Assembly (NCBI GenBank): GCA_017543645.1
Contig: JAFYFR010000058.1
Coordinates: 1-33,089 of the forward strand
Reading direction: 5' to 3'
DNA: 33,089 nt
From: Bacteroidales bacterium
GTDB taxonomy: Bacteria > Bacteroidota > Bacteroidia > Bacteroidales > UBA3824
A program made the position numbers and the translations under genes. Below the pieces are notes generated by a model. That model was not told the DNA's origin. It worked only from the letters and a program-made list of their open reading frames with translations, and did not search any database. This document shows positions 24,222 to 33,089 of the stretch, in pieces (the stretch's first letter is position 1; the number at the start of each line of letters is the position of its first letter).

Positions 24222-27200
24222 ATGAAACTGTTTAACAAAATACTGGTAGTACTCACACTCTGCACCGCCCTACACCCGGCGGCGCAGGCTCAGCCAGACA
24301 CCACGCAGGCTCTTTACAACAGCCTCATAGAACAATACGACGAGTATATCAACAGCGAACCGTTTGTGGCATTGGAATTTGCCGCGCAGGCCAAGCAGAT
24401 TGCCGAACAGTCGCTCGACTCCGCTTACATTGCCTCCGCCTACAAGCTCATCGGCAACGGATACTACAAGACGCGAGTCTACTATCTCGCTATCGAGGCG
24501 CAGTTTAAGGCTTACGACATTTACGCCAAGCTCCAGCAGAACGACAAAATGGCTCTCTGCCAAATCGACATAGCCCGCACCTACTATGCGCAGGAGGCTT
24601 ACGACCTTGCCGAAGAGTACTGTTCGCAGGCTATCGACATCTGCCGAAACTACAAATACCCAAACATTCAAGCATCGGCACTAACCCTTTTAGGCGACAT
24701 CACCATCAAAAACGACGAGGACGACGCTCTCAAAAACCTAATTGCGGCACGCACCCTATACCAAGACCTCGGCGTTACCGACAAGATTCTCGAAACCAAC
24801 ATCAAGATAGCCCAGGCCTACGCCATTGTTAACGAGCAGGACAGCGCGGTTGACATCCTCGAATCTTGTCTCGACGAATATAAGGACAGGAAAGACAACT
24901 TCGGCATGGCCAACACTTTGGAAGTTTTCGCCTACGTATACATCTCGGGCGGCAACGCCACCAAGGCATCCGAGTCGCTCAAATTGGCTTACGAATATTA
25001 CCTCAAAGCCGACAGAATGCACGAATCGCTCGTTGCACGCACAAGGCTCGCCTCGCTACTGATCGACCACAACATGGACGAGCAGGCCAAATTAAACGCC
25101 GAGGCGGTGCTACACGATGCCGAAATGGAGGAACTCAACACTGGCATCTCCGAACTAAGAATCAAAAACATGGTGTGCAAAATTCTCAAGACCTTCTACC
25201 AACGGCACGGGCTTTACGAGAGGGCTCTCTACTATAGCAACCGTTACGCCGAAACCAACGACAGCATATTCGAGCAGAAAAAGAAGGAGCAGTTTTCGGA
25301 GTTCCAAGTTAGCCTCGAAAGCCAGAAGAAACAGAAGGAAATCGAAGCCATACAGTTTCAGGCCGACCGCGACAAGTTCAACCTCGAGCGCAAGCAGAAC
25401 AGCCGTAACATAATCTTCCTCATTGTAGTAATCCTGTTGGTAATAGTGGTGGTGGTAATCTACTATTTCCGCTACAAGGAGAAAAACAACCACAACAAAC
25501 TCCTCTCCGAATCCAACTCGCGAATGCAGATAGAGATTCAGGAACGCAAGCTCGCCGAAGCCGAACTGCGCAACAGCGAGGAGAAATACCGCCTCCTGTT
25601 CCGCAAGACACCTATAGGCATCATCCAGTTTAACGACAACCTTAAGATTACCACAGCCAACGAGCGCATAGCGCAGATTTTCAACCTTAAGAACAAGAAC
25701 ATCGCCGGTCAGGACATTACCACGGTGATTCCCGCCGAGGTGCTGCGCGGATTCGACCCATCCGACTCGCACAATCAGGACAAGGTGTCTAAACAGGAGT
25801 ATGAAATCAACACCGAAAGCGGAAAGGTCTACGCCTCTATCACCCTCAAGCCATACTACAACAATACCGGGCGCGAAATGGAGAAAGGCGGAATCATGAT
25901 TGTGGAGGACATCACCAACCGTAAGCTCGCCGAGCAGAACGCCACCCAGTTAGCCCACAAACAGAGCTCCATCCTTAACATCCTGCCCGAGTCGATTTTC
26001 GTCATCGACCAGAACGGCACTTTCACCTACGCAAAAATCCCGGGCGAAAACGATGCAGAATCCCAGTACGTAGGCCGCAACATGCGCGACAAGTTCGATG
26101 CCGACATCCTTCTCCAGTTCCTTGTGGCGTACAACGAGGCTCTGAAAAACGAAGATCCACAATACGTAGAATATCAGGAAGACGGCAAATGTCTCGAAGC
26201 ACGTTTTGCCCTAAGCAGCAACAATACGGTACTGCTCACCATCCGCGAGATTCCAGCCATACGCATCACCGGCGGCGACATCAAGCCCGAAAGCTCCTCC
26301 TCGTCGGTATCTACCAAGGCCAAGAGCGAACTCCTACTCAACATGACCCAGAACACCAAGCAGCCTATCGAGAACATCATCCTCTCGTCAGAAAACCTTT
26401 CGGCATACATCACACAGCCCGAAATCGCCGCCAAAGCCACGGGAATACTCAAAGACGCGGTGCAAGTACACGAGACACTCACCGAAATATGGAACCTTGC
26501 ACGTATAGAATCGGGCAAAAAGCTCCAGACCCGCATAGCCGACCCGCACCAGATAGCCAACGACATATACAACATCTTTAAGCAAAGCGCGGAAGAAAAA
26601 GGCTTAGAATACACCCTCGACATCTCGCCCGACACGCCCAAGCTGCTTATCGCCGACGGTGTGAAACTCCGCCAGATACTGTTCAACCTTGTGAGCAACG
26701 CCATAAAGTTTACCGAAGCGGGCAGCGTAAAGGTAACAATCAACGCCGAAGCCACCTCCGACACCCGCACATCGCTAACGCTCAACGTGGCAGACACCGG
26801 CATAGGAATCTCAAAGCAGAAGGTAGACAACATGATGTCGCCAAACGCCAGCATACAGCGGTCAACCGGCATGGACTTCATATCGCGCCTTGTAGAAAAC
26901 CTCAACGGCAAAATGGCTATCCACAGCGAGGTGGGCAAAGGCAGCCTGTTTACAATCACAATCAGTGACATAAGCGTTTACGACACCAACAGCGACGAGG
27001 CGAAGGACATAATCGACATGGCGGACACCACCTCGGCAGCGCGCAAACGCGACGAATTGCTCAAAGAGTTCGTAACTCTGCTTAGGGGCGAGATAATTCC
27101 GGCATACAGGCAGCTCAAAAAAACAATGTCATTCAGCAAGCTCGACTCTTTCGCCGCCGACTTCAGAAAAACAGCCGTCCACTACGGCATCGAAAAAGCG

Positions 27201-27323
27201 GTAAGAATCGCTGACGAAATCAGGCACAGCATCAAAAACTTAGACATCAACAGCATAACCATCAACATGCGGAAAGTGGAGAACTACCTCATCGACCTTG
27301 CAAAAAACGTTAACAACGAATAG
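24222..27323 (+). CDS. Membrane TPR-PAS histidine-kinase homologue with degenerate kinase core
   Basis: This 1033-residue protein has a signal peptide (cleavage near AQA, residue 23), TPR-like helical repeats filling about 25-365 in the periplasm, one membrane helix at 396-416, a coiled coil, a PAS domain (about 450-575), a shorter PAS-like part (about 590-680), then a HisKA/HATPase region and a helical C-terminus resembling the tail of Bacteroidota hybrid kinases. In the HisKA motif the expected His-Glu is Gln710-Asn (MTQNTKQP instead of a SHExRTP form). The N-box (N826) and G1 box DTGIGI (D858) remain, but the F-box is shortened and the G2 glycines are replaced by RSTGMD (880-885). Autophosphorylation is therefore unlikely. 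It may act as a sensor or regulator of the active kinase encoded just upstream; that is inference. Confidence 0.85.
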   Translation: MKLFNKILVVLTLCTALHPAAQAQPDTTQALYNSLIEQYDEYINSEPFVALEFAAQAKQIAEQSLDSAYIASAYKLIGNGYYKTRVYYLAIEAQFKAYDIYAKLQQNDKMALCQIDIARTYYAQEAYDLAEEYCSQAIDICRNYKYPNIQASALTLLGDITIKNDEDDALKNLIAARTLYQDLGVTDKILETNIKIAQAYAIVNEQDSAVDILESCLDEYKDRKDNFGMANTLEVFAYVYISGGNATKASESLKLAYEYYLKADRMHESLVARTRLASLLIDHNMDEQAKLNAEAVLHDAEMEELNTGISELRIKNMVCKILKTFYQRHGLYERALYYSNRYAETNDSIFEQKKKEQFSEFQVSLESQKKQKEIEAIQFQADRDKFNLERKQNSRNIIFLIVVILLVIVVVVIYYFRYKEKNNHNKLLSESNSRMQIEIQERKLAEAELRNSEEKYRLLFRKTPIGIIQFNDNLKITTANERIAQIFNLKNKNIAGQDITTVIPAEVLRGFDPSDSHNQDKVSKQEYEINTESGKVYASITLKPYYNNTGREMEKGGIMIVEDITNRKLAEQNATQLAHKQSSILNILPESIFVIDQNGTFTYAKIPGENDAESQYVGRNMRDKFDADILLQFLVAYNEALKNEDPQYVEYQEDGKCLEARFALSSNNTVLLTIREIPAIRITGGDIKPESSSSSVSTKAKSELLLNMTQNTKQPIENIILSSENLSAYITQPEIAAKATGILKDAVQVHETLTEIWNLARIESGKKLQTRIADPHQIANDIYNIFKQSAEEKGLEYTLDISPDTPKLLIADGVKLRQILFNLVSNAIKFTEAGSVKVTINAEATSDTRTSLTLNVADTGIGISKQKVDNMMSPNASIQRSTGMDFISRLVENLNGKMAIHSEVGKGSLFTITISDISVYDTNSDEAKDIIDMADTTSAARKRDELLKEFVTLLRGEIIPAYRQLKKTMSFSKLDSFAADFRKTAVHYGIEKAVRIADEIRHSIKNLDINSITINMRKVENYLIDLAKNVNNE

Positions 27324-27365
27324 AAAAAATACTTTACAAAAAACCAAAAAAAACACATGAAATAG

Positions 27366-27395
27366 TTTGACGTTTGGAATATTTCACTATATTTG
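27366..27395 (+). promoter_or_regulatory. Promoter of the HerA-like ATPase gene
   Basis: TTTG (27366-27369), an 18-bp spacer and TATATTTG (27388-27395) match the Bacteroidota promoter consensus. The predicted start near 27402 lies upstream of the ATG at 27420 but downstream of an alternative ATG at 27393, so it decides the start codon. Confidence 0.75.
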
Positions 27396-27419
27396 TGGAA
27401 ACAAAAAATCTTTCAAACC

Positions 27420-29000
27420 ATGTACACAAACCAGAACTTATACATAGCGCACTGCGCAGAAGGCCCTATCAACCTGATAGGCAAGATGGCTAACAGACAC
27501 GGACTTATAGCCGGAGCTACGGGAACAGGAAAAACCGTAAGCCTCCAGGTAGTAGCCGAAACATTCTCACAGGCAGGCGTACCATGCTTTGCCGCCGACA
27601 TGAAGGGCGACCTATCAGGCATATCGCAGACAGGCAAGCTGTCGGGCTTTATCGAAAAACGCTGCGCTGAGTTCGGCATCGAGAACCCGCAGTTCCACGG
27701 ATGCCCAACACGTTTCTACGATGTATACGGCGAACAGGGCATTCCTATGCGCACCACGATATCCGCCATGGGGCCGCAGCTGCTCGGACGTTTGTTCGAC
27801 CTCAACGAAACACAGACAGGCGTTCTAAACATTATCTTCAAGATAGCCGACGACAACGAGTTGCTATTAATCGACCTCAAAGACCTCCGCACCATCATCG
27901 ACTTTGTAGGACAGAACACCTCAAAGTTCACCACATCATACGGCAACATCTCCACAGCAAGCCTCGGCGCGATAAGCCGAGCCATACTCGCATTAGAAAG
28001 CGAGGGCGGCGAAAAATTCTTCGGCGAACCAGCCTTCGACATCGAAGACCTCATCGACACCGACAAGGGTCTCGGCGTGGTAAACGTGCTTGCCGCCGAC
28101 AAGCTCATGATGCACCCAAAGCTCTATTCCACATTCCTCCTATGGATGATGACCGAACTATACTCGCGCCTGCCCGAGGTAGGCGACTTAGAGCTTCCCA
28201 AGTTAGTATTCTTCTTCGACGAAGCGCACATGCTGTTCGAAGGCACATCTAAAGCCTTAGTAGAGAAGATGGAGCAGATTATCCGCCTGATACGCTCCAA
28301 AGGCGTGGGTATATACTTTATATCACAGTCGCCATCCGACATTCCCGACAACATTCTCGGACAGCTCGGCAACCGCATACAGCACGCCCTCCGCGCATTC
28401 ACGCCCAAAGACCAGAAGGCAGTGAAAGCGGCGGCGCAGACCTTCCGCGCCAACCCGTCGTTCGACACCACCGAAGCCATCACCAACCTCGGCACAGGCG
28501 AAGCCCTTGTTTCGTTCCTTGATGCCACAGGCTCGCCATCGGTAGTGCAGAAAGCCAAGATACTCTTCCCACTGAGCCAGATAGGTGCGGTTACCGACTA
28601 CCAGCGTCAGGCAATACGCGCCTCTGTACCCCTAAAGATAAAGGAGTACGAAAAATACTTCGACCGCGAAAGCGCGTACGAGGTGATACTCGCCGCACAA
28701 GAAGAAGCCGCCCGCGAAGCCGAGAAACAGCGCGAACTCGAAGAAAAAGAAAAAGAGAAGGCTAAACAGGAAAAAGAGAAGGCTAAACAGGCGAAATCCT
28801 CAAAATCATCATCGTCGAGCTTCAAGCGCACAGTATTCGGCACGCTTATCACCTCGGCAGGAACAAGCTTCGCCCGCAGTCTTGGCACATCTGTTGCAAA
28901 GAGTATCACAGGCAAGAGCTCATCGAAAAAATCCACATCCAAGAAATCATCATCGGGCGGAGGCATCCTCGGCTCCATACTCAAGAACATATTCAAATAG
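27420..29000 (+). CDS. HerA-like ATPase, DUF853 family (YjgR-like)
   Basis: The 526-residue protein has Walker A GATGTGKT at residues 32-39 and Walker B LVFFFDEAH with D267-E268, in the arrangement of DUF853 proteins (E. coli YjgR), relatives of the HerA/FtsK DNA-translocating ATPases. Conserved DMKGDLSG, ISQSPSDIPDNILGQLGNRIQHALRAF-type blocks (sensor and arginine-finger region) support it. The C-terminal 100 residues are a charged EKEKAKQ coiled coil followed by a Ser/Lys-rich tail ending GGGILGSILKNIFK. The cellular role of the family is not established. The gene has its own promoter and appears monocistronic; no NurA-type nuclease gene is adjacent. Confidence 0.9.
   Translation: MYTNQNLYIAHCAEGPINLIGKMANRHGLIAGATGTGKTVSLQVVAETFSQAGVPCFAADMKGDLSGISQTGKLSGFIEKRCAEFGIENPQFHGCPTRFYDVYGEQGIPMRTTISAMGPQLLGRLFDLNETQTGVLNIIFKIADDNELLLIDLKDLRTIIDFVGQNTSKFTTSYGNISTASLGAISRAILALESEGGEKFFGEPAFDIEDLIDTDKGLGVVNVLAADKLMMHPKLYSTFLLWMMTELYSRLPEVGDLELPKLVFFFDEAHMLFEGTSKALVEKMEQIIRLIRSKGVGIYFISQSPSDIPDNILGQLGNRIQHALRAFTPKDQKAVKAAAQTFRANPSFDTTEAITNLGTGEALVSFLDATGSPSVVQKAKILFPLSQIGAVTDYQRQAIRASVPLKIKEYEKYFDRESAYEVILAAQEEAAREAEKQRELEEKEKEKAKQEKEKAKQAKSSKSSSSSFKRTVFGTLITSAGTSFARSLGTSVAKSITGKSSSKKSTSKKSSSGGGILGSILKNIFK
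28750..28791 (+). repeat. Exact 21-bp tandem duplication in the HerA-like gene
   Basis: The 21-bp unit at 28750-28770 is repeated exactly at 28771-28791, encoding two copies of the heptad EKEKAKQ in the coiled-coil linker. A 21-bp unit adds one heptad per copy and keeps frame and coiled-coil register. Confidence 0.85.
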
Positions 29001-29120
29001 GCGGACATGTTAAAATTATTAAATAAGGCAACATATTAAAACCGCAAACGTTTTTAAGACTAAAGGTAAAAGTATCGACACAGAAATAACAGACTAACAT
29101 AACATAAAAACACGAGAAAG

Positions 29121-30029
29121 ATGAATAGACTTACAATCTTAACAGCACTAATCTGTTTGTCGCTCAGCGTTCAGGCGCAGCCCAAGATGGTAAGAGTCGA
29201 AGGCGGCAGTTACTCTATGGGCAATCCCGGAACTTCCATCCCCAAAGGCGACCAAGACGAACGTCCGGTGCACGAGGTAAAAATAAACACCTTTTACATA
29301 GGCCAGTACGAAGTTACCGTAGGAGAATACAAGCAATTTGCCAACGACCCTTCGGGTTCCAAGTACTTTCCGGGCAAGCGTATGCACCAGATGCCGTCTG
29401 CTCCCGACTCGTTGTGGTACTCCTACCACCCCGACATGAAAAAATACTTTCCCCTGCCCACTATGAAATGGTGGGGATGGCACGACGCCCATCCGATCCA
29501 GCGCATCAGTTGGTACGACGCCGTGGCTTACTGCAACTGGCTCAGCGACAAGGAAGGCCTCGAAAAGGTTTACTTTGAAAACGAGGACGGCGGCATCGAG
29601 TTCGACCTCAACAAAAACGGCTACCGCCTGCCCACCGAAGCAGAATGGGAATACGCCGCACGTGGCGGACAGAAATCTAAAAACACTCTCTACGCCGGAA
29701 GCTCCGACCCCGCGGCTGTGGCATGGTTCGACGAAACATCCAAAATGCTCGGACCCCAGAATGTAGGCTCAAAAGCCCCCAACGAACTCGGCATTTACGA
29801 CATGTGCGGAAACGTTTGGGAATGGTGCTCCGACTACTACGCCAAAGACTTCTACTCTAAGAGCAAGAAAGACAACCCCGTTAACACCAGCATATCGCTG
29901 TGGCGAGTAGTAAGAGGCGGCGGATGGCACTACACCTCCGACTACGCCACCCTCACAAGCCGCGACGGTCCAGAAGCAAGCTTCGCCGAGTTCTACCACG
30001 GCATGCGTATTGCCCGCAACGCGCAATAA
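29121..30029 (+). CDS. Secreted SUMF1 / formylglycine-generating-enzyme-fold protein (first of a tandem pair)
   Basis: The 302-residue product has a signal peptide (probable cleavage after Ala19, VQA-Q) and one SUMF1 domain over the rest: VEGGSYSMGN, YEVTVGEYKQF, YRLPTEAEWEYAARGG, NELGIYDMCGNVWEWC and RVVRGGGWHY. True formylglycine-generating enzymes have a copper-binding Cys pair shortly after the RGGSW motif; here that segment (WHYTSDYATLTSRDG) has no Cys, so sulfatase activation is unlikely. Non-catalytic SUMF1 domains occur in binding and envelope proteins of this phylum, including GldJ/GldK of gliding and type IX secretion, but this is not a lipoprotein and no such genes are adjacent. 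The paralogue follows after 37 bp. Confidence 0.85.
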   Translation: MNRLTILTALICLSLSVQAQPKMVRVEGGSYSMGNPGTSIPKGDQDERPVHEVKINTFYIGQYEVTVGEYKQFANDPSGSKYFPGKRMHQMPSAPDSLWYSYHPDMKKYFPLPTMKWWGWHDAHPIQRISWYDAVAYCNWLSDKEGLEKVYFENEDGGIEFDLNKNGYRLPTEAEWEYAARGGQKSKNTLYAGSSDPAAVAWFDETSKMLGPQNVGSKAPNELGIYDMCGNVWEWCSDYYAKDFYSKSKKDNPVNTSISLWRVVRGGGWHYTSDYATLTSRDGPEASFAEFYHGMRIARNAQ

Positions 30030-30066
30030 TCAGATTTTCAGCGTTAACCACCGCTTTTTTTGAATT

Positions 30067-30876
30067 ATGAATTTATTGGTTAAAATAACATGGTCTTTAG
30101 CGATGCTGCTGCTCCTTGCCACGGCAGGACAGCAGCCGTCGTTTTGTCAGACAACCAATCCCCCCGACATGGTATTCGTCAAGGGTGGACAGTTCAAGAT
30201 GGGCAACGCCAAGGCAGGCGGCGACGAAGTGCCGGTGCACGACGTGCGTCTCTCCGACTATTACATAGGCAAATACGAGGTAACTGTGGCTCAATACCGA
30301 GCATTCTGCAACGCCACAGGGCACTCTTTCCCCGCTCCTCCCCCACCAAAATGGTACGAAGAGCACGACCACGCTATCAAATGGCAGTGGAACGACACAT
30401 ACCCTATAGTCAACGTCTCATACTTCGACGCCAAGGCCTACTGCAAGTGGCTGTCGGAAACCACCGGCGAAAAATACGACCTTCCCACCGAAGCTCAATG
30501 GGAATACGCCGCGCGCGGCGGACACCAGTCGAAAGGTTTCGCTTACGCCGGCAGCAACGACATCGACGAAGTGGCATGGTACGACGAAACCACCAATGAA
30601 AAAGGCGTAAAGCAGGTGGGACGGCTCGTGCCTAACGAACTCGGTATCTACGACATGAGCGGCAACGTCTGGGAATGGTGCCTCGATGTCTACGCAAAAT
30701 ATTCTTCTGGCACCCAGCGCGACCCTCAGGGCCCGACACGCGGCGAGTTCCGCGTGGTACGCGGCGGATGCTGGTACTACGTGGACGACATGGCCACCAT
30801 CACAGTCCGCGACGGTCCCAAACCCGTCGAGGCCAATTTCTATTACGGTTTCCGGGTGGTTAAAAATAAAAAATAA
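30067..30876 (+). CDS. Secreted SUMF1-fold protein (second of a tandem pair)
   Basis: The 269-residue paralogue has an N-terminal hydrophobic signal (about residues 5-22), then the same SUMF1 motifs: VKGGQFKMGN, YEVTVAQYRAFC, YDLPTEAQWEYAARGG, NELGIYDMSGNVWEWC and RVVRGGCWYY. One Cys sits in the RGGCW motif, but the paired catalytic Cys of genuine formylglycine-generating enzymes is missing. It lacks the roughly 40-residue insert seen in the first copy, in the part between YEVTV and the RISWYDAVAYCNW-like motif. The two genes look like a tandem duplication that has diverged and are probably co-transcribed. Substrate or ligand is unknown. Confidence 0.85.
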   Translation: MNLLVKITWSLAMLLLLATAGQQPSFCQTTNPPDMVFVKGGQFKMGNAKAGGDEVPVHDVRLSDYYIGKYEVTVAQYRAFCNATGHSFPAPPPPKWYEEHDHAIKWQWNDTYPIVNVSYFDAKAYCKWLSETTGEKYDLPTEAQWEYAARGGHQSKGFAYAGSNDIDEVAWYDETTNEKGVKQVGRLVPNELGIYDMSGNVWEWCLDVYAKYSSGTQRDPQGPTRGEFRVVRGGCWYYVDDMATITVRDGPKPVEANFYYGFRVVKNKK

Positions 30877-30879
30877 ACC

Positions 30880-30907
30880 GTAAGGATGCGCTGCGGCGCG
30901 TCCCTAC
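30880..30907. repeat. GC-rich palindrome, REP-like, between convergent genes
   Basis: GGATGCGC (30884-30891) and GCGCGTCC (30896-30903) pair over 8 bp (one G-T) around a 4-nt loop, and GTA/TAC extend the symmetry outward. It starts 3 bp after the SUMF1 stop and includes the stop codon of the minus-strand DUF4924 gene (30904-30906). There is no T-run. Its compact form resembles dispersed extragenic palindromes; it may also limit read-through. Confidence 0.6.
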
Positions 30908-31446
30908 AAATCCAATTTATCCTCCTCGTTCAATTTGTATTTCGCGCTGAGAATCGCCAGCAAGCGGCTGATTTTCTGTACGCCGAACATGGTGTCGGAT
31001 GATATTTCCTTGTGCTGAAGCTTCATCAGCAGTATCATATAGAGCATCTCTAAGCAGACCTCTATTTCCGACGCGCCCTCGCGGCGGGTTTTGAGGATCG
31101 ACTGCCCTATAACGGGCGCGGCTTCCTGATAAGCGACCTTGTAGTCGGGATGCAGCGGCGAGCGCAGCAGACGCAGGTGCACGTCGGCCATGTCGTCGAT
31201 GATGTTTATCACCTCCTGAAGGTGTCCCTTCTGCTCCACGCCTTCGTTTTTCATCAGGGCGAGGATGTTCTCGTACCAGTACTCTATCTCCTTCATTTTT
31301 TCAGGTGTCTGGCGGTACTGCGATATTATGCGGCTCTTCACCGTGTCTAAATCGTTATTGCACGCCCGCATCATATCCTCCACCTGGAACATATAGATTA
31401 CGTACTCCGCAATGTTCTCACGTTTTTTTTGCTGTGCTATTATCAT
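30904..31446 (-). CDS. DUF4924 family protein
   Basis: The 180-residue helical protein starts MIIAQQKKRENIAEYVIYMFQVEDMMRA, the hallmark opening of DUF4924, a Bacteroidota-specific family of unknown function. It has no signal peptide or membrane segment and is expected in the cytoplasm. Its ATG overlaps the stop of the upstream minus-strand gene (ATGA arrangement), so translation is probably coupled. The stop codon lies inside the 30880-30907 palindrome. Confidence 0.85.
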   Translation of the reverse strand: MIIAQQKKRENIAEYVIYMFQVEDMMRACNNDLDTVKSRIISQYRQTPEKMKEIEYWYENILALMKNEGVEQKGHLQEVINIIDDMADVHLRLLRSPLHPDYKVAYQEAAPVIGQSILKTRREGASEIEVCLEMLYMILLMKLQHKEISSDTMFGVQKISRLLAILSAKYKLNEEDKLDL

Positions 31447-31838
31447 GGCTTAATTATGTTTTTGGACGTAGCGAGCGCGTTGATGGTGAATCGTCGGCTG
31501 CGATGCCCGGTCTGGTCTTCCACCACAAGGTCGAGAGTGCTTTCAACACCCTCCCTGGTGCAGAATGTATAATAAATCATAGTAGAGTCGGACTCCCTGA
31601 CGCGTGTCTCGCTCCTTGCCACGTTGGAATAATAGGCGACAAACCTAAGGTTCTCAGGCTTAGGACTGTTGGTCTCGAAACAGACTTTCACCTTTACGGG
31701 CATATCCCCGCCGCATCCGCCGTCGAGATAATACCTTATGTTAACCAACCGCACTTGGAGCCCCTGCGCGCATACCTCCTGCGCACAGCACCACAGCGCC
31801 AATACCGACAATATCCTTGCAATAATTCTCACGGTCAT
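31443..31838 (-). CDS. Small secreted protein of unknown function
   Basis: The 131-residue product has a signal peptide (ARILSVLALWCCAQEVCAQ, probable cleavage after VCA) and a mature part of about 105 residues that looks beta-rich (VRLVNIRYYLDGG, VKVKVCFETN, LRFVAYYSNV), with a C-terminal VVEDQTGHRSRRFTI. I do not recognise the family; the pattern could be an Ig-like or other beta-sandwich domain. Its stop overlaps the start of the DUF4924 gene. Confidence 0.7.
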   Translation of the reverse strand: MTVRIIARILSVLALWCCAQEVCAQGLQVRLVNIRYYLDGGCGGDMPVKVKVCFETNSPKPENLRFVAYYSNVARSETRVRESDSTMIYYTFCTREGVESTLDLVVEDQTGHRSRRFTINALATSKNIIKP

Positions 31839-31849
31839 ATATTTTGGCG

Positions 31850-31857
31850 CAAATATA
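31850..31857 (-). promoter_or_regulatory. -7 element close to the secreted-protein start codon
   Basis: On the minus strand TATATTTG (31857-31850) matches TAnnTTTG exactly. Transcription would start near 31844, only about 6 nt before the ATG at 31838. No good -33 TTTG is seen. Confidence 0.4.
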
Positions 31858-31870
31858 AGAAAAAAAATAA

Positions 31871-31903
31871 AAAAGCCGCTTTCTTATGCAGAAAGCGGCT
31901 TTT
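31871..31903 (-). terminator. Intrinsic terminator of the glutamate dehydrogenase gene
   Basis: A perfect 13-bp stem AAAAGCCGCTTTC / GAAAGCGGCTTTT (31871-31883 with 31891-31903) with a 7-nt loop. Read on the minus strand it is followed by a long T-rich run (31870 downwards), 22 nt after the gdhA stop. Confidence 0.92.
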
Positions 31904-31925
31904 ATAGCGTGTAAGATAATCAAGA

Positions 31926-33089
<1,164 letters not shown>

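Noticed and set aside
27393..27419. Start of the HerA-like gene at 27393
   Set aside because: This ATG lies within or upstream of the predicted promoter -7 element and transcription start; the ATG at 27420 begins the conserved N-terminus.
30040..30060. Terminator or attenuator between the two SUMF1 genes
   Set aside because: Only a 4-bp AGCG/CGCT stem precedes the T-run; too weak to support termination.
29121..30876. Active formylglycine-generating enzymes serving sulfatases
   Set aside because: The catalytic Cys pair after the RGG-W motif is missing in both and no sulfatase gene is in the window.

Overview
The window is chromosomal DNA from a member of the Bacteroidota, most likely order Bacteroidales. 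The evidence is the gene content (DUF4250, DUF4924, SUMF1-domain secreted proteins, a TPR-PAS histidine kinase, a PASTA-tailed FtsI), promoters of the TTTG / TAnnTTTG type, a general lack of strong Shine-Dalgarno sites, and the phylum-typical order of the division genes. No rRNA, tRNA, insertion sequence or CRISPR array was recognised.

Layout. Positions 1-417 are the 3' end of a 2-oxoacid:ferredoxin oxidoreductase gamma subunit, followed by a strong bidirectional terminator and a convergent Rpn-type PD-(D/E)XK nuclease gene. A gene-free stretch of about 400 bp (1373-1768) holds the Rpn promoter and a 127-nt rod-like imperfect hairpin of unknown nature. Then come a two-gene unit (lipoprotein plus a two-TM SLATT/DUF4231 protein), a terminator, and a small convergent DUF4250 gene. 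The region 3477-3768 is regulatory: DnaA-box-like sequences, three MraZ-type repeats with a 10-bp period, and a consensus promoter.

Positions 3769-20429 are a complete dcw (division and cell wall) cluster: mraZ, rsmH, ftsL-like, ftsI, murE, mraY, murD, ftsW, murG, an unrecognised lipoprotein gene, murC, ftsQ, ftsA, ftsZ. It encodes peptidoglycan precursor synthesis from UDP-MurNAc to lipid II, the septal synthase pair FtsW/FtsI with FtsL/FtsQ, and the FtsA/FtsZ ring. The MurE DNPR motif predicts meso-diaminopimelate in the stem peptide. The lipoprotein is translationally coupled to murC and is not a standard dcw gene. The FtsL-like protein has an unusually long acidic cytoplasmic tail.

Directly downstream on the same strand lies a signalling block (20526-27323): a double-domain SiaB-like kinase, a SiaC-like phosphoprotein with a Thr at position 68, a soluble triple-PAS histidine kinase with all catalytic motifs, and a membrane TPR-PAS histidine-kinase homologue that has lost its phosphoacceptor His and its G2 box. 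No SiaA phosphatase, SiaD diguanylate cyclase, receiver domain or response regulator is present. This block is the best candidate here for an undescribed signalling system, possibly tied to division or envelope state; that link is inference from position alone.

The rest holds a HerA-like ATPase (DUF853) behind a consensus promoter, two tandem secreted SUMF1-fold proteins that lack the catalytic cysteine pair of formylglycine-generating enzymes, a short GC-rich palindrome, a coupled minus-strand pair (secreted hypothetical protein, DUF4924), a strong terminator, and the 3' part of a glutamate dehydrogenase gene running off the right edge.
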